NCBI RefSeq assembly: GCF_041053105.1
Contig: NZ_CP163444.1
Location: 5,766,001 to 5,830,000 of the forward strand
Origin: Streptomyces sp. R44
Lineage (GTDB): Bacteria > Actinomycetota > Actinomycetes > Streptomycetales > Streptomycetaceae
Direction of reading: 5' to 3'
DNA length: 64,000 bases
Numbering within the stretch: position 1 is the first letter of the stretch; each line of letters begins with the position of its first letter. The notes below the pieces were generated by a model. The model was not told the DNA's origin, did not search any database, and saw only the letters and a list, made by a program, of their open reading frames with translations. Position numbers and translations under genes: made by a program. Below, one piece after another: positions 16,662-25,016 of this stretch.

Positions 16662-17384
16662 TCACAGCAGGTGGGCCGCCTCGCCCACCACCGGGATCAC
16701 CCGTCGGGCGAGCCTCGCCACCGGCCCCTCGGGGGTCTCCTGCGCGAGCAGTCGCCTCACGACCTCCGCCGTCTCCTCGTCGCTCGCCGTGGTCGCCGCG
16801 AGCAGCGCGACGAGGTGGTCGACGAGCCAGTCCCGCAGCTCCCGCGCCGGCGGCTGCTTCTCCTCGTCCAGCCAGATGAGCGAGGCGGCCTCGACGGCGG
16901 CGATCCACGTCCGGACGAGCAGGCCGAGCCGGGGCCCCGGCCGCTCCACCCCGAGGTGGACGAGGATCTGCTCGGCGGCGGCCCGCCGCACCTCGTCCAC
17001 GATCGCGGAGGTCCGGGAGGTCCCGGCGACGCTGCCGCCCCGCAGCAGCGCGCTGAACCCGGCGTCGTGCTCGTCGACGAAGGCCAGATAGCGGTCGAGC
17101 ACCCGGCCGAGCCGCTCGGTCGGAGGGCCGACCGGAGGCTCGGTGAAGCAGCGGTTCAGGGCGTCGGCGGAGGAGCGCAGGGCCACCTCGTACAACTGCT
17201 GCTTGCCGCCGGGGAAGTAGCGGTAGACGAGGGGCCGCGAGACGCCCGCCGCCTCGGCGACGTCGTCGAGCGAGACGTCCTCGGGCGCCCGGTGGGCGAA
17301 GAGCTCCTGGGCGGTCTCCAGGAGCTGCCCGCGCCGCTCCTCGACGCTGAGCCTGCGGTACGCGGGGGTGGCGGCGCTCGTCAT
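16662..17384 (-). CDS. TetR family transcriptional regulator
   Basis: The 240-residue regulator has the N-terminal helix-turn-helix LDDVAEAAGVSRPLVYRYFPGGKQQLYEVAL and a long helical ligand-binding domain. ATG at 17384. It is divergent from the diiron-protein gene across 211 bp. Within that gap GACGATCCGTC (about 17539-17549) is a short palindrome between TTGTTG and ACCAACG and is a candidate operator, so control of its neighbour or of itself is plausible. The ligand is unknown. Confidence 0.92.
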   Translation of the reverse strand: MTSAATPAYRRLSVEERRGQLLETAQELFAHRAPEDVSLDDVAEAAGVSRPLVYRYFPGGKQQLYEVALRSSADALNRCFTEPPVGPPTERLGRVLDRYLAFVDEHDAGFSALLRGGSVAGTSRTSAIVDEVRRAAAEQILVHLGVERPGPRLGLLVRTWIAAVEAASLIWLDEEKQPPARELRDWLVDHLVALLAATTASDEETAEVVRRLLAQETPEGPVARLARRVIPVVGEAAHLL

Positions 17385-17595
17385 GAACCGCAGCGTAACC
17401 GCGGAGCGGCTCCCTCGGGGCCGGCAGCCCGAGGACCGGGGCACGGCCCGGGCGGCCCGCACCCCTTGCCGTTTCCTGAGGCTCGCCCCGTCGGGGGAGC
17501 GGCGTCGGCAATGCCATCAATCCCTCGCGTCCGACTTGTTGACGATCCGTCTACCAACGTGTGAGCCTGCTGGAAACGGACGGAAGGAGTCGTCA

Positions 17596-18708
17596 GTGTC
17601 GACGCACGACCTCTATGTTCACGCCCCCGCCGGACCCGTCTGGGAGGTCCCCGCCACCGGCGCCGCCCGCTTCTCCTGGGACTACGACGACGGCCGCGAG
17701 CGCCTCCTCGCCCTCTACCAGAAGGGCAAGGACAAGCAGTGGGACGGCGCCACCCGGATCGACTGGGGCATCGAGGTCGACCCGTACGACCCGCTCGGCA
17801 CCCCCGACGAGGTCCTCACCCTCCACGGCACCCGCCACTGGGCGAAGATGACCGAGAAGGACAAGGGCGACCTGCGCCGGCACTACGCCTCCTGGCAGTT
17901 CAGCCAGTTCCTCCACGGTGAGCAGGGGGCCATGATCTGCGCCGCGCGGATCGTGGAGTCCGTCCCCGACCTGGACGCCAAGTTCTACTCGGCCACCCAG
18001 ACCATGGACGAGGCCCGGCACGCCGAGATCTACGGCCGCTTCCTCCACGAGAAGATCGGGATGCTGTACCCGATCAACGACAACCTCAAGGGCCTCCTCG
18101 ACGACACCCTGCGCGACTCCCGCTGGGACATGCCCTACCTCGGCATGCAGGTGCTCATCGAAGGCCTCGCCCTCGCCGCCTTCGGCATGATCCGCGACAC
18201 CACCGACAAGCCGCTGCCCAAGCAGATCCTCGCGTACGTGATGCAGGACGAGGCCCGGCACGTCGCCTTCGGCCGGATGGCGCTGCGCGACTACTACAAG
18301 CAGCTGACGGACGCGGAGCTCCGCGAGCGCGAGGAGTTCGTCATCGAGGGCTGCTACCTGATGCGCGACCGGCTGCGCGGGGTGGAGGTCCTGGAGAACT
18401 TCGGCATCCCGAAGAAGGAGGCGGAGGAGCTCAGCGAGCAGAGCGAGTTCCTGCACCTCTTCCGCAAGCTCCTCTTCAGCCGGATCGTCCCCTGCGTCAA
18501 GGACATCGGCCTCTGGGGCGAACGCCTCCAGAAGGCCTACCTGGACATGGGCGTCTTCGACCTCGGCGACTCCAACCTGGACCTGCTGATGAGCCAGGAC
18601 GAGGAGATCGCGGAGGCCCTGGACCGCGAGCGCTTCGCGGCGGAGGAGGCCGAGCGGGTCGCCGAGGTGGAGGCCGCGATCGAGGAGGGGGCGGCGGAGG
18701 TGTCGTAG
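17596..18708 (+). CDS. Ferritin-like diiron protein (R2/AurF-type)
   Basis: The 370-residue protein has the full diiron ligand set of the ferritin-like superfamily: Glu109 (HGEQG), Glu139 and His142 (DEARH), Glu189 (LIEGLAL), Glu219 and His222 (second DEARH). This supports an oxygen-activating non-heme diiron centre, as in AurF-type N-oxygenases, acyl desaturases or R2-like oxidases. The start is GTG at 17596 with GAAGGAG eight bases upstream. The C-terminal 35 residues are an Ala/Glu-rich helix. Substrate unknown; the divergent TetR gene may control it. Confidence 0.88.
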   Translation: MSTHDLYVHAPAGPVWEVPATGAARFSWDYDDGRERLLALYQKGKDKQWDGATRIDWGIEVDPYDPLGTPDEVLTLHGTRHWAKMTEKDKGDLRRHYASWQFSQFLHGEQGAMICAARIVESVPDLDAKFYSATQTMDEARHAEIYGRFLHEKIGMLYPINDNLKGLLDDTLRDSRWDMPYLGMQVLIEGLALAAFGMIRDTTDKPLPKQILAYVMQDEARHVAFGRMALRDYYKQLTDAELREREEFVIEGCYLMRDRLRGVEVLENFGIPKKEAEELSEQSEFLHLFRKLLFSRIVPCVKDIGLWGERLQKAYLDMGVFDLGDSNLDLLMSQDEEIAEALDRERFAAEEAERVAEVEAAIEEGAAEVS

Positions 18709-18729
18709 CCGTGACGTAGCGTGCTCGTC

Positions 18730-19558
18730 ATGACCATGCCGCCGCCCTCGCCGAGCCAGCCGCCCCACCACCCGTACGGCGGGCCCGTACCGCCCCCGCA
18801 GCAGCCCGGCGCGTTCGGCGCTCCGCAGGGACCCCCGCCGCAGGGATACCCCCCGCAGGGCGGCGTCCCGCCGCAGTACCCCGGGCCGGGCAGGGGAGCG
18901 TGGGGGCAGCCGCCCATGGGGCCGCCGCCGAAGAAGAAGCTGTCGGCCGGGGCGAGTCGGCATCGTCGTCGGCTCCCTGGTCGTGGTCGGCGGCATCGGT
19001 TACGGGGTCAAGGCCGGCCTCGACGGCGTCACCGGTCCCTTCCCCGAGGCGACGCACAAGCTGGTCGTCCCGCAGACCTTCCTCGGCGGCGAGTTCACCC
19101 TCGTCTCCGACCTCTCCGACACCCAGGGCAAGGAGATCGAGGACACCCCCGACTTCACCGTGAAGGACGCGAAGGCGGCCGTCGGGCAGTACAGCGGCAA
19201 GGACGGCTCCGTCCTCGTGCTCTCCGGGCTGTACGGGCAGATCAAGAACCCCGGCACCACCCGCTCGTCCATCCTCAAGGGGGCCGCCACGGACAAGGGC
19301 TCCACGCTCGTCGTCAAGCCCACGGACTTCACACCCGCCGGGTACGACGTGACCGTCAGCTGCCAGGTCACCACGTCGAAGGACGGACTCAGCACGACGA
19401 CGCTGCCCATGTGCGCCTGGGGCGACGAGAACACCGCCGCCGCCATCGCCCTCGTCGGCGCCGGGGAAGCCACGGCCGACCCCAAGGACATCGACCTGGC
19501 CGGACTCGCGGAGAAGACGGCCAAGATCCGCGCGGAGATCCGCAAGCCGATCGGCTGA
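18730..19558 (+). pseudogene. Pro-rich single-span membrane protein, frameshifted
   Basis: The first frame encodes a Pro/Gly/Gln-rich cytoplasmic segment ending PPKKKLSAG. The +strand frame from about 18956 encodes a membrane helix (VGIVVGSLVVVGGIGYGVKAG) and a 170-residue extracytoplasmic domain ending IRKPIG. Deleting one G from the GGGG run at 18949-18952 joins the two as LSAG-RVGIVVGS, a natural tether-helix-sensor layout. Either a real +1 mutation or a homopolymer error is present. The outer domain (QTFLGGEFTLVSDL) is not a family I recognise. The start is ATG at 18730 or 18736. Confidence 0.75.
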
Positions 19559-19572
19559 CGGCGGCGGCTGCG

Positions 19573-19803
19573 GGATCCGGGATATTGGCTACGGGATGAG
19601 GGATCCGGGATCCGGGACATTGGATCCGGGATCCAGGATCCGGGACATTGGATCCGGGACATTGGATCCGGGATCCAGGATCCGGGACATTGGATCCGGC
19701 ACATTGGATCCGGGATCCAGGATCCGGGACATTGGATCCGGCACATTGCATCCGGCATCCGGGATCCAGGACATTGGATCCAGGACATTGGATCCGGGAT
19801 CCG
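19573..19803. repeat. Heptanucleotide tandem array, 33 units
   Basis: The whole stretch divides into 33 seven-base units with no phase change: mostly GGATCCG, GGATCCA and GGACATT, with variants GCACATT, GCATCCG, GGATATT, GGCTACG and GGATGAG. The units are arranged in a higher-order pattern, often repeated every 42 bases. It begins 14 bp after one stop and ends just before the terminator of the convergent PBP gene. GGATCC occurs many times, so the DNA is dense in palindromes. No coding role is seen, though both strands stay open because seven bases times three is 21. Confidence 0.95.
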
Positions 19804-19804
19804 C

Positions 19805-19833
19805 ATAGTGGATCCAGCATGCGGATCCACTAT
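19805..19833 (-). terminator. Hairpin terminator of the PBP gene
   Basis: A perfect 11-bp inverted repeat (ATAGTGGATCC and GGATCCACTAT) with a seven-base loop lies 5 bases after the PBP stop. It can also end transcription from the left. Confidence 0.75.
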
Positions 19834-19838
19834 CCCGG

Positions 19839-21317
19839 CTACGGATTCCGCGCCTCCGCCTCCAGCCGCAGCGCCTCCTCCATCACCGCCTTCGCGACCG
19901 GCGCCGCGCTGCCGCCGCCGCTGATGTCCGTACGGGAGGCCTCCGCGTCCTCGACGACGACCGCCACCGCGACCGCCGGCTGGGCCGCGTCGTCCGCCTG
20001 GGCCCAGGCGATGAACCAGGCATAGGGGGTGCCCGTGTTGCCGAAGCCGTGCTGGGCGGTGCCCGTCTTGCCGCCGACCCGCGCTCCGGGGATCGCCGCG
20101 TTCGTCCCCGTGCCCTCCTCCACGGCCCGCACCATCAGCCGCTGGAGCTGCATCGCCGTCGAAGGGTTCATCGCCTGCCGGTAGCCGCGGCGGCCCGTGC
20201 GGTCCACGGTCGTGCCGCCGGAGGTCGTCGTCCGGTCGACGAGGTGAGGGTGGGCGATCTCCCCGTTGTTGGCGACGGCCGCCGCCACCATCGCCATCTG
20301 GAGCGGGGTCGCCGTCGTGTCGAACTGCCCGATGGACGACAGGGCCAGCTGGTCCGGGCTCATCTCCCGGTCGAAGTTGGACTTGGCCACCCAGGACGGC
20401 ACGCGCAGCCCCGTGTCGTTGAAGCCGAACCGTTCGACCGCGTCGACCATCCCCGTGAGCCCCACCTGCACCCCGAGCCCGGCCATCACGGTGTTGCAGG
20501 ACCACTGGATCGCGTATGCGAGGGAGGCGTTGCCGCAGCCCGTGGCCTCGTTCGGCAGCACCTGCCGGGTGCCGGGCAGTACGAAGGGGTCCGGGGTGTC
20601 CGTCGGCGCCTCCACGTCCCGGACCACCCCGGCGTCCAGGGCCGCAGCGGCGGTCACGATCTTGAAGGTGGAGCCCGGCGGGTACGTCTGCCGCAGCGCC
20701 CGGTTCAGCATCGGCTGGTTCGGCGAGGTGTTCAGGCGCCGCCAGGCGTCCTTGACCTTCTGGCCCGTCCCGGAGAGGACCCCCGGGTCGTACGAGGGGG
20801 AGCTGACGAGCGCCAGGATCCGGCCGCTGGACGGCTCGACCGCCACGACCGCGCCCCGCTTCCCGTCGAGCCCCCGGAAGGCCGCCTCCTGCATGGAGGC
20901 GCGGATCGTGGTCACCACGTCGCCGCCGGGCTGCCGGCCCCGGGTGAGGTCGTTCCACAGGGGCAGCGGCGCCAGCATCGGGTCGGTGCCGGAGAGGATG
21001 TCGTCCTCGGCGTGCTCGACGAGCGTCGTGCCGTACGTCTGGGAGGCGTAGCCGGTCACCGGCGCGTACAACGGCCCCTGCTTGTAGGTCCGTTCCCAGC
21101 GCAGCTGCTGTCCGCTGTCGCGGGAGCCGGTCACCGGCTTCCCGTCGACGACGATCTCGCCGCGCTGCTTCGCGTACCGGTCGATCGCGATCCGCCGGTT
21201 GGCCGGGTTGTCGTCGAGGGACTCGGCCTCGAAGACCATCACGCGCGCGGCGTTGACGAGCAGCGCGACGAGCAGGATCAGACAGAGGGCGGCGGCTCTG
21301 CGGATGTACCGGATCAC
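19839..21317 (-). CDS. Class B penicillin-binding protein (PbpA type)
   Basis: This peptidoglycan D,D-transpeptidase works with a SEDS glycosyltransferase. The 492-residue protein has one N-terminal membrane anchor (ALCLILLVALLVNAARVM), a PBP dimerisation region, and the transpeptidase motifs SxxK (Ser216-Thr-Phe-Lys219), SxN (Ser273-Cys-Asn275) and KTG (Lys417). The GTG start overlaps the stop of the upstream RodA/FtsW gene by four bases, so the pair is cotranslated. All catalytic residues are present. Elongation, sporulation or germination roles are possible. Confidence 0.94.
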   Translation of the reverse strand: MIRYIRRAAALCLILLVALLVNAARVMVFEAESLDDNPANRRIAIDRYAKQRGEIVVDGKPVTGSRDSGQQLRWERTYKQGPLYAPVTGYASQTYGTTLVEHAEDDILSGTDPMLAPLPLWNDLTRGRQPGGDVVTTIRASMQEAAFRGLDGKRGAVVAVEPSSGRILALVSSPSYDPGVLSGTGQKVKDAWRRLNTSPNQPMLNRALRQTYPPGSTFKIVTAAAALDAGVVRDVEAPTDTPDPFVLPGTRQVLPNEATGCGNASLAYAIQWSCNTVMAGLGVQVGLTGMVDAVERFGFNDTGLRVPSWVAKSNFDREMSPDQLALSSIGQFDTTATPLQMAMVAAAVANNGEIAHPHLVDRTTTSGGTTVDRTGRRGYRQAMNPSTAMQLQRLMVRAVEEGTGTNAAIPGARVGGKTGTAQHGFGNTGTPYAWFIAWAQADDAAQPAVAVAVVVEDAEASRTDISGGGSAAPVAKAVMEEALRLEAEARNP

Positions 21318-22690
21318 CGGGGAGCCACCTTCACCGGCTCCCCGGCGTCCGCGCCGTCCGGCTGGGGCGCGCGGGCCGAGTCGCTGACCCGGATGAGCAG
21401 CGCGACGATCACCCAGTTGGTCACCACGGACGAACCTCCCTGCGCCAGGAACGGCATGGCCATGCCGGTCAGCGGGATCAGCCCCATCACCCCGCCCGCG
21501 ATCACGAAGACCTGGAGCGCCACGATCGAGGCGAGGCCGATCGCGAGCAGTCGCCCGAAGGGGTCGCGCAGCGAGAGGCCGGCGCGGTAGCCGCGGGCGA
21601 CGAGCAGCGCGTACAGCAGGAAGAGCGCGGTGAGGCCGACGAGCCCCAGCTCCTCGCCGGCCGTCGCAAGGATGAAGTCGGACTTGGTGGCGAAGCCGAT
21701 GAGGACGGAATGGCCGAGGCCGAGCCCGGTGCCGAGCATCCCGCCGGCGGCGAAGGCGAAGAGCGACTGGGCGAGTTGCCCGGGGCCCTCGCCCGCCCGG
21801 ATCGAGGCGAAGGGGTCGAGCCAGTCCTGCACACGGCTGTGGACGTGGGGTTCGAGCGAGCCGACGAGGAAGGCGCCGGCGGAGGCCAGGACGAGCCCGA
21901 CCGCGATCCAGCCGGTCCGGCCGGTCGCCACGTACAGCATGATCACGAAGAGGCCGAAGAACAGCAGCGAGGTGCCCAGGTCCCGTTCCAGGACGAGCAC
22001 GCCGACGCTCAGCAGCCAGATCGCCACGATCGGCCCGAGGACCCGCCCGGTCGGGAACTGGAACTTCCAGATCCGGCGGCCGGTGTACGCGAGCGCGTTG
22101 CGGTTGGCGGCGAGGTACGCGGCGAAGAAGACCGCGAGCAGGATCTTGGCGAACTCCCCCGGCTGGAAGGAGAGGCCGCCGATCCGGATCCAGATCTTGG
22201 CGCCGTTCACCGCCGGGAAGAAGATCGGCAGGATCATCAGGCCGAGCGCGGCGGCCACCGACACGTACGCGTACCCCTGCAGCGACCGATGGTCGCGGAG
22301 CAGCAGCACGACCACGATGAAGAGCGCCACCCCGAGCGTCGACCAGACCAGCTGCGTCGCCGCCGCCTGGTCCTTCGGCGTCTCCAGGTCGAGGCGGTAG
22401 ATCAGGACCAGGCCGAGGCCGTTGAGCAGGACCGCGATCGGCAGCAGCAGCGGATCGGCGTAGGGGGCGCGGAAGCGGACCGCGAGGTGGGCGACGAGCG
22501 CGAGCCCGCCGAGGCCGGCCCCGTAGCGGGCGGCGTCGGGCGGCACGGCGCCGCTGCGGGCGAGGCCGACCTCCGCGTAGCCGAGGACGGAGATCAGGAC
22601 CGCGCCGATCAGGAGCGACAGCTCCACGCCGCGCCGCTTCGGGGCACGGATGCCGGGCGGGGGTGCGTCCGGGCTCCGTGGTGCGGTCAT
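21314..22690 (-). CDS. SEDS glycosyltransferase, RodA/FtsW/SpoVE family
   Basis: The 458-residue polytopic protein has about ten to twelve membrane helices. SEDS signatures include WKFQFPTGR, LERDLGTSLLFFGLF with the acid-rich loop, GLGHSVLIGFATKSDFILATAGEELG (the catalytic-loop region) and GGSSVVTNW at the C-terminus. It polymerises lipid II into glycan strands together with the following class B PBP. ATG at 22690. It is the first gene of the two-gene unit; the kinase gene downstream of nothing in this unit is separated by 55 bp and lies upstream on the same strand, so cotranscription with it is possible. Confidence 0.94.
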   Translation of the reverse strand: MTAPRSPDAPPPGIRAPKRRGVELSLLIGAVLISVLGYAEVGLARSGAVPPDAARYGAGLGGLALVAHLAVRFRAPYADPLLLPIAVLLNGLGLVLIYRLDLETPKDQAAATQLVWSTLGVALFIVVVLLLRDHRSLQGYAYVSVAAALGLMILPIFFPAVNGAKIWIRIGGLSFQPGEFAKILLAVFFAAYLAANRNALAYTGRRIWKFQFPTGRVLGPIVAIWLLSVGVLVLERDLGTSLLFFGLFVIMLYVATGRTGWIAVGLVLASAGAFLVGSLEPHVHSRVQDWLDPFASIRAGEGPGQLAQSLFAFAAGGMLGTGLGLGHSVLIGFATKSDFILATAGEELGLVGLTALFLLYALLVARGYRAGLSLRDPFGRLLAIGLASIVALQVFVIAGGVMGLIPLTGMAMPFLAQGGSSVVTNWVIVALLIRVSDSARAPQPDGADAGEPVKVAPR

Positions 22691-22745
22691 GGCCGCAACG
22701 TAGCAAGCGGTATGCCCTATGTCCCTTTTGTGTGACGGTGTGCCG

Positions 22746-24017
22746 TCACCCCTCCGTATCGGGCGGGGCGAGCCGTACGTACTCCGGCAGCCGCAGCCGG
22801 GCCTCGGCACCCCCGTCCGGCGTGGCGCCGAAGACCAGCTCGGCGCCGATCACCCCCGCCTGCCCGACCGCGATCGTCAGCCCGAGCCCGTGCCCCTTGC
22901 CGCCGCTCTCGGTACGGAACCGCTGCGGCCCCGACTCCAGGAGGTACGCCGGATAGCCCGGCCCGTGGTCCCGTACGGACACCACCGGCCCGTCCACCGT
23001 CACCACCACCGGCGGCGCCCCGTGCTTGTGCGCGTTCGCCACCAGATTGCCGAGCACCCGCTCCACCCGCCGGCGGTCCGTCTCCACCGTTGCGTCCCGG
23101 ACGATCCGGACCTCCGTGTCCGTGCCCGAGGCGCGCACCACCCGCTCGGCGAGCGGCCCGAGCTCGTGCACCGCCAGGTCCACGGTCTCGGTGCGGGCGT
23201 CGAGCCGCGAGATCTCCAGGAGGTCCTCGGTGAGGCCGCGCATCGCCCGCACCCTGTCCCGTACGAGCTCCGAGGGCCGCCCCTCCGGCAGCAGTTCGGC
23301 CGCGGCCGAGAGGCCCGTCAGCGGGGTCCGCAGCTCGTGCGCCACATCGGCGGTGAACCGCTGCTCGGTCTGCAGCTTCCGCTGGAGCGAGGAGGCCATC
23401 GTGTCGAGCGCCCCCGAGACCGTGGCAACCTCGTCCTGCGGCCGCGTGGGGTCCTTCGTGCGGGGGTCGTCCACGCGCGCGTCGAGGTCGCCGGCGCTGA
23501 TCCGGCGGGCCACCTGGGCCGTCAGATGGAGCCGGCGGGTGACCCGGGTGACGGCGAAGGCGCCGACGAGCAGGGTCGCGCCGATCGCCAGGACGGAGGA
23601 GCCGAGGATCGAGCGGTCGAGCGCGTCGATCGTCTCGGCGCTCTGGGTGTAGTCGAGGCGTACGGCCAGGGCGCGACCGTCCGCGGGTCCCGCCGCCCAC
23701 ATCGTCGGCCGGCCCTCGTACTCCGTGACCATCGTCCCGTGCTCGCCGCCCACGGCGAGCGCCCGCAGCGAGGCCGGGAGTCCGGGCGGATCCACCCCGG
23801 CGAACCGGGGGAGCGGCTCGCCCGCCTCGTAGAGCCCGCTGACCTCGGTGAGCCGCGTCAGGGCCTTGTCCCGGGAGTCGCTCACGGTCTGGCCGGTCAC
23901 CGAGGCGTGGACGAGGACGCCGAGCAGCGCGGCGAGGGCGCAGCACATCACCCCGATGAAGACCGCGGCCTTCCAGGTGAGCGTCGCGGTCCAGGCGGGC
24001 CGCCGGGGGGCCCTCAC
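22746..24017 (-). CDS. Sensor histidine kinase without adjacent response regulator
   Basis: The 423-residue kinase has TM1 (about 17-40), an extracytoplasmic sensor domain, TM2 (about 135-160), HAMP, a HisKA box with phospho-His in FTADVAHELRTPLTG, and a HATPase with NLVANAHKHG, VRDHGPGYP and GKGHGLGLTI. All catalytic boxes are present. GTG at 24017 has GGAGG seven bases upstream. A lipoprotein gene ends 31 bp upstream on the same strand; no response regulator is adjacent. The lipoprotein-kinase pair next to PBP and SEDS genes resembles the CseA/CseC envelope-stress layout without a CseB partner. Envelope sensing is therefore a reasonable inference. Confidence 0.92.
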   Translation of the reverse strand: MRAPRRPAWTATLTWKAAVFIGVMCCALAALLGVLVHASVTGQTVSDSRDKALTRLTEVSGLYEAGEPLPRFAGVDPPGLPASLRALAVGGEHGTMVTEYEGRPTMWAAGPADGRALAVRLDYTQSAETIDALDRSILGSSVLAIGATLLVGAFAVTRVTRRLHLTAQVARRISAGDLDARVDDPRTKDPTRPQDEVATVSGALDTMASSLQRKLQTEQRFTADVAHELRTPLTGLSAAAELLPEGRPSELVRDRVRAMRGLTEDLLEISRLDARTETVDLAVHELGPLAERVVRASGTDTEVRIVRDATVETDRRRVERVLGNLVANAHKHGAPPVVVTVDGPVVSVRDHGPGYPAYLLESGPQRFRTESGGKGHGLGLTIAVGQAGVIGAELVFGATPDGGAEARLRLPEYVRLAPPDTEG

Positions 24018-24048
24018 GGCGCGGCCTCCGCGGGGAGGGGTACGGGCC

Positions 24049-24813
24049 TCACGGCGTCGCCTCCGGGGGTACGGGCGCGGGGGTGTCGGTCGGTGTCGGG
24101 GTCGGGCTCACCAGGTGCGGCGCGGGCACCGTCGAGGGGCCCGTGCCGGGCGGCTTCACCCGGACGATCTCGTCCCGGGTGGGCAGCATGCTGCGCTGCT
24201 GTTCGTCCCAGGTCCAGGCGGTCCGGTACTCGTACCCGGGGATGCCGGCCGAGCCGACGCGCAGGATCAGGTCCCGGCCGGCCAGCTCCACGCTGATGAC
24301 CTGGTCGACGGTGGACATGATCCGGGTCAGGCCGCCGTTCTCGGCGAGGTAGACCCGCACGCCGACCTGCTGGTCCGGCATCCGGATCCCGACGATGAGC
24401 TCGTCCCGGCCGTTGCCGGTGAGGTCGCGGTAGTACGGCCGCAGGACCGGACAGCCGGCCGGCGCCGTGCCGCAGGCCTCGATCGCGCGGGCGGTCTGCT
24501 CGTACAGGCCGTCCGCGCCGGTGTACGTGTCGGGGTGGGCGCGCACCTCGGCGCGGACCACCGCCACCGGGTCGAGGGAGTGGACGTCGTTGTCGGCGAC
24601 CTCGATGCCGGGGACGCGCTGGGTGTCGGACTCGCCGTAGTCCATCGGCGGGTTCGTGGCGGGCGGCAGATCGGGCCAGAGCCGGACGGGCCCCACGGCG
24701 GTGGGCGTGGGCCCGGCGCTCTTGAGCCCGCCCTCGCGGCCGTCGCAGCCGGTGAGCACGAGCGCGAGTGCGAGAACGAGCGCGCCCAGAACGCCCACTC
24801 CGTGCGGTCTCAC
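24049..24813 (-). CDS. Lipoprotein paired with sensor kinase
   Basis: The 254-residue precursor has a signal peptide with lipobox LTGC near residue 23 and a C-terminal Pro/Thr-rich tail (TPTPTDTPAPVPP). The central part contains YYRDLTGNGRDELIVG, an FG-GAP/EF-hand-like calcium-loop pattern, followed by beta-strand sequence. It should sit on the outer face of the membrane. The start is GTG at 24813. It precedes the kinase gene by 31 bp and probably modulates that kinase; this is inferred from the pairing alone. Confidence 0.85.
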   Translation of the reverse strand: MRPHGVGVLGALVLALALVLTGCDGREGGLKSAGPTPTAVGPVRLWPDLPPATNPPMDYGESDTQRVPGIEVADNDVHSLDPVAVVRAEVRAHPDTYTGADGLYEQTARAIEACGTAPAGCPVLRPYYRDLTGNGRDELIVGIRMPDQQVGVRVYLAENGGLTRIMSTVDQVISVELAGRDLILRVGSAGIPGYEYRTAWTWDEQQRSMLPTRDEIVRVKPPGTGPSTVPAPHLVSPTPTPTDTPAPVPPEATP

Positions 24814-24924
24814 GCTGCTTCTGCTCCTCGATCGGTGGGGGTCGGCTCCCTGTAGACCTTATGCGGAGTGAAGTCCTTTTTGTCTCTTCATCGGACGATC
24901 TCGGGTGACCGGGGCCTCTGACCG

Positions 24925-25016
24925 GCCTGGAAGACCCACCGCTCAACCCCTGGAAGACCTCCTGCTCCATCCCCGGAAGCCCCCCCGCTACGTCCCTAGA
25001 AGACTCCCCGCTCCAT
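24925..25016 (-). repeat. 23-bp tandem repeat covering the end of the HEAT-protein gene
   Basis: Read on the minus strand, four consecutive 23-base units begin ATGGAGCGGGG, ACGTAGCGGGG, ATGGAGCAGG and GTTGAGCGG and share a TCTTCCAG-like end. The first unit codes the last residues MERGVF and the stop; the other three lie downstream. Units one and three are the most alike. Confidence 0.8.

Noticed and set aside
19596..19808. Frames through the heptamer array encoding DPGSG-type repeats on both strands
   Set aside because: Openness follows from the seven-base period (21 bases per seven codons); there is no start with a ribosome site or flanking coding signal.
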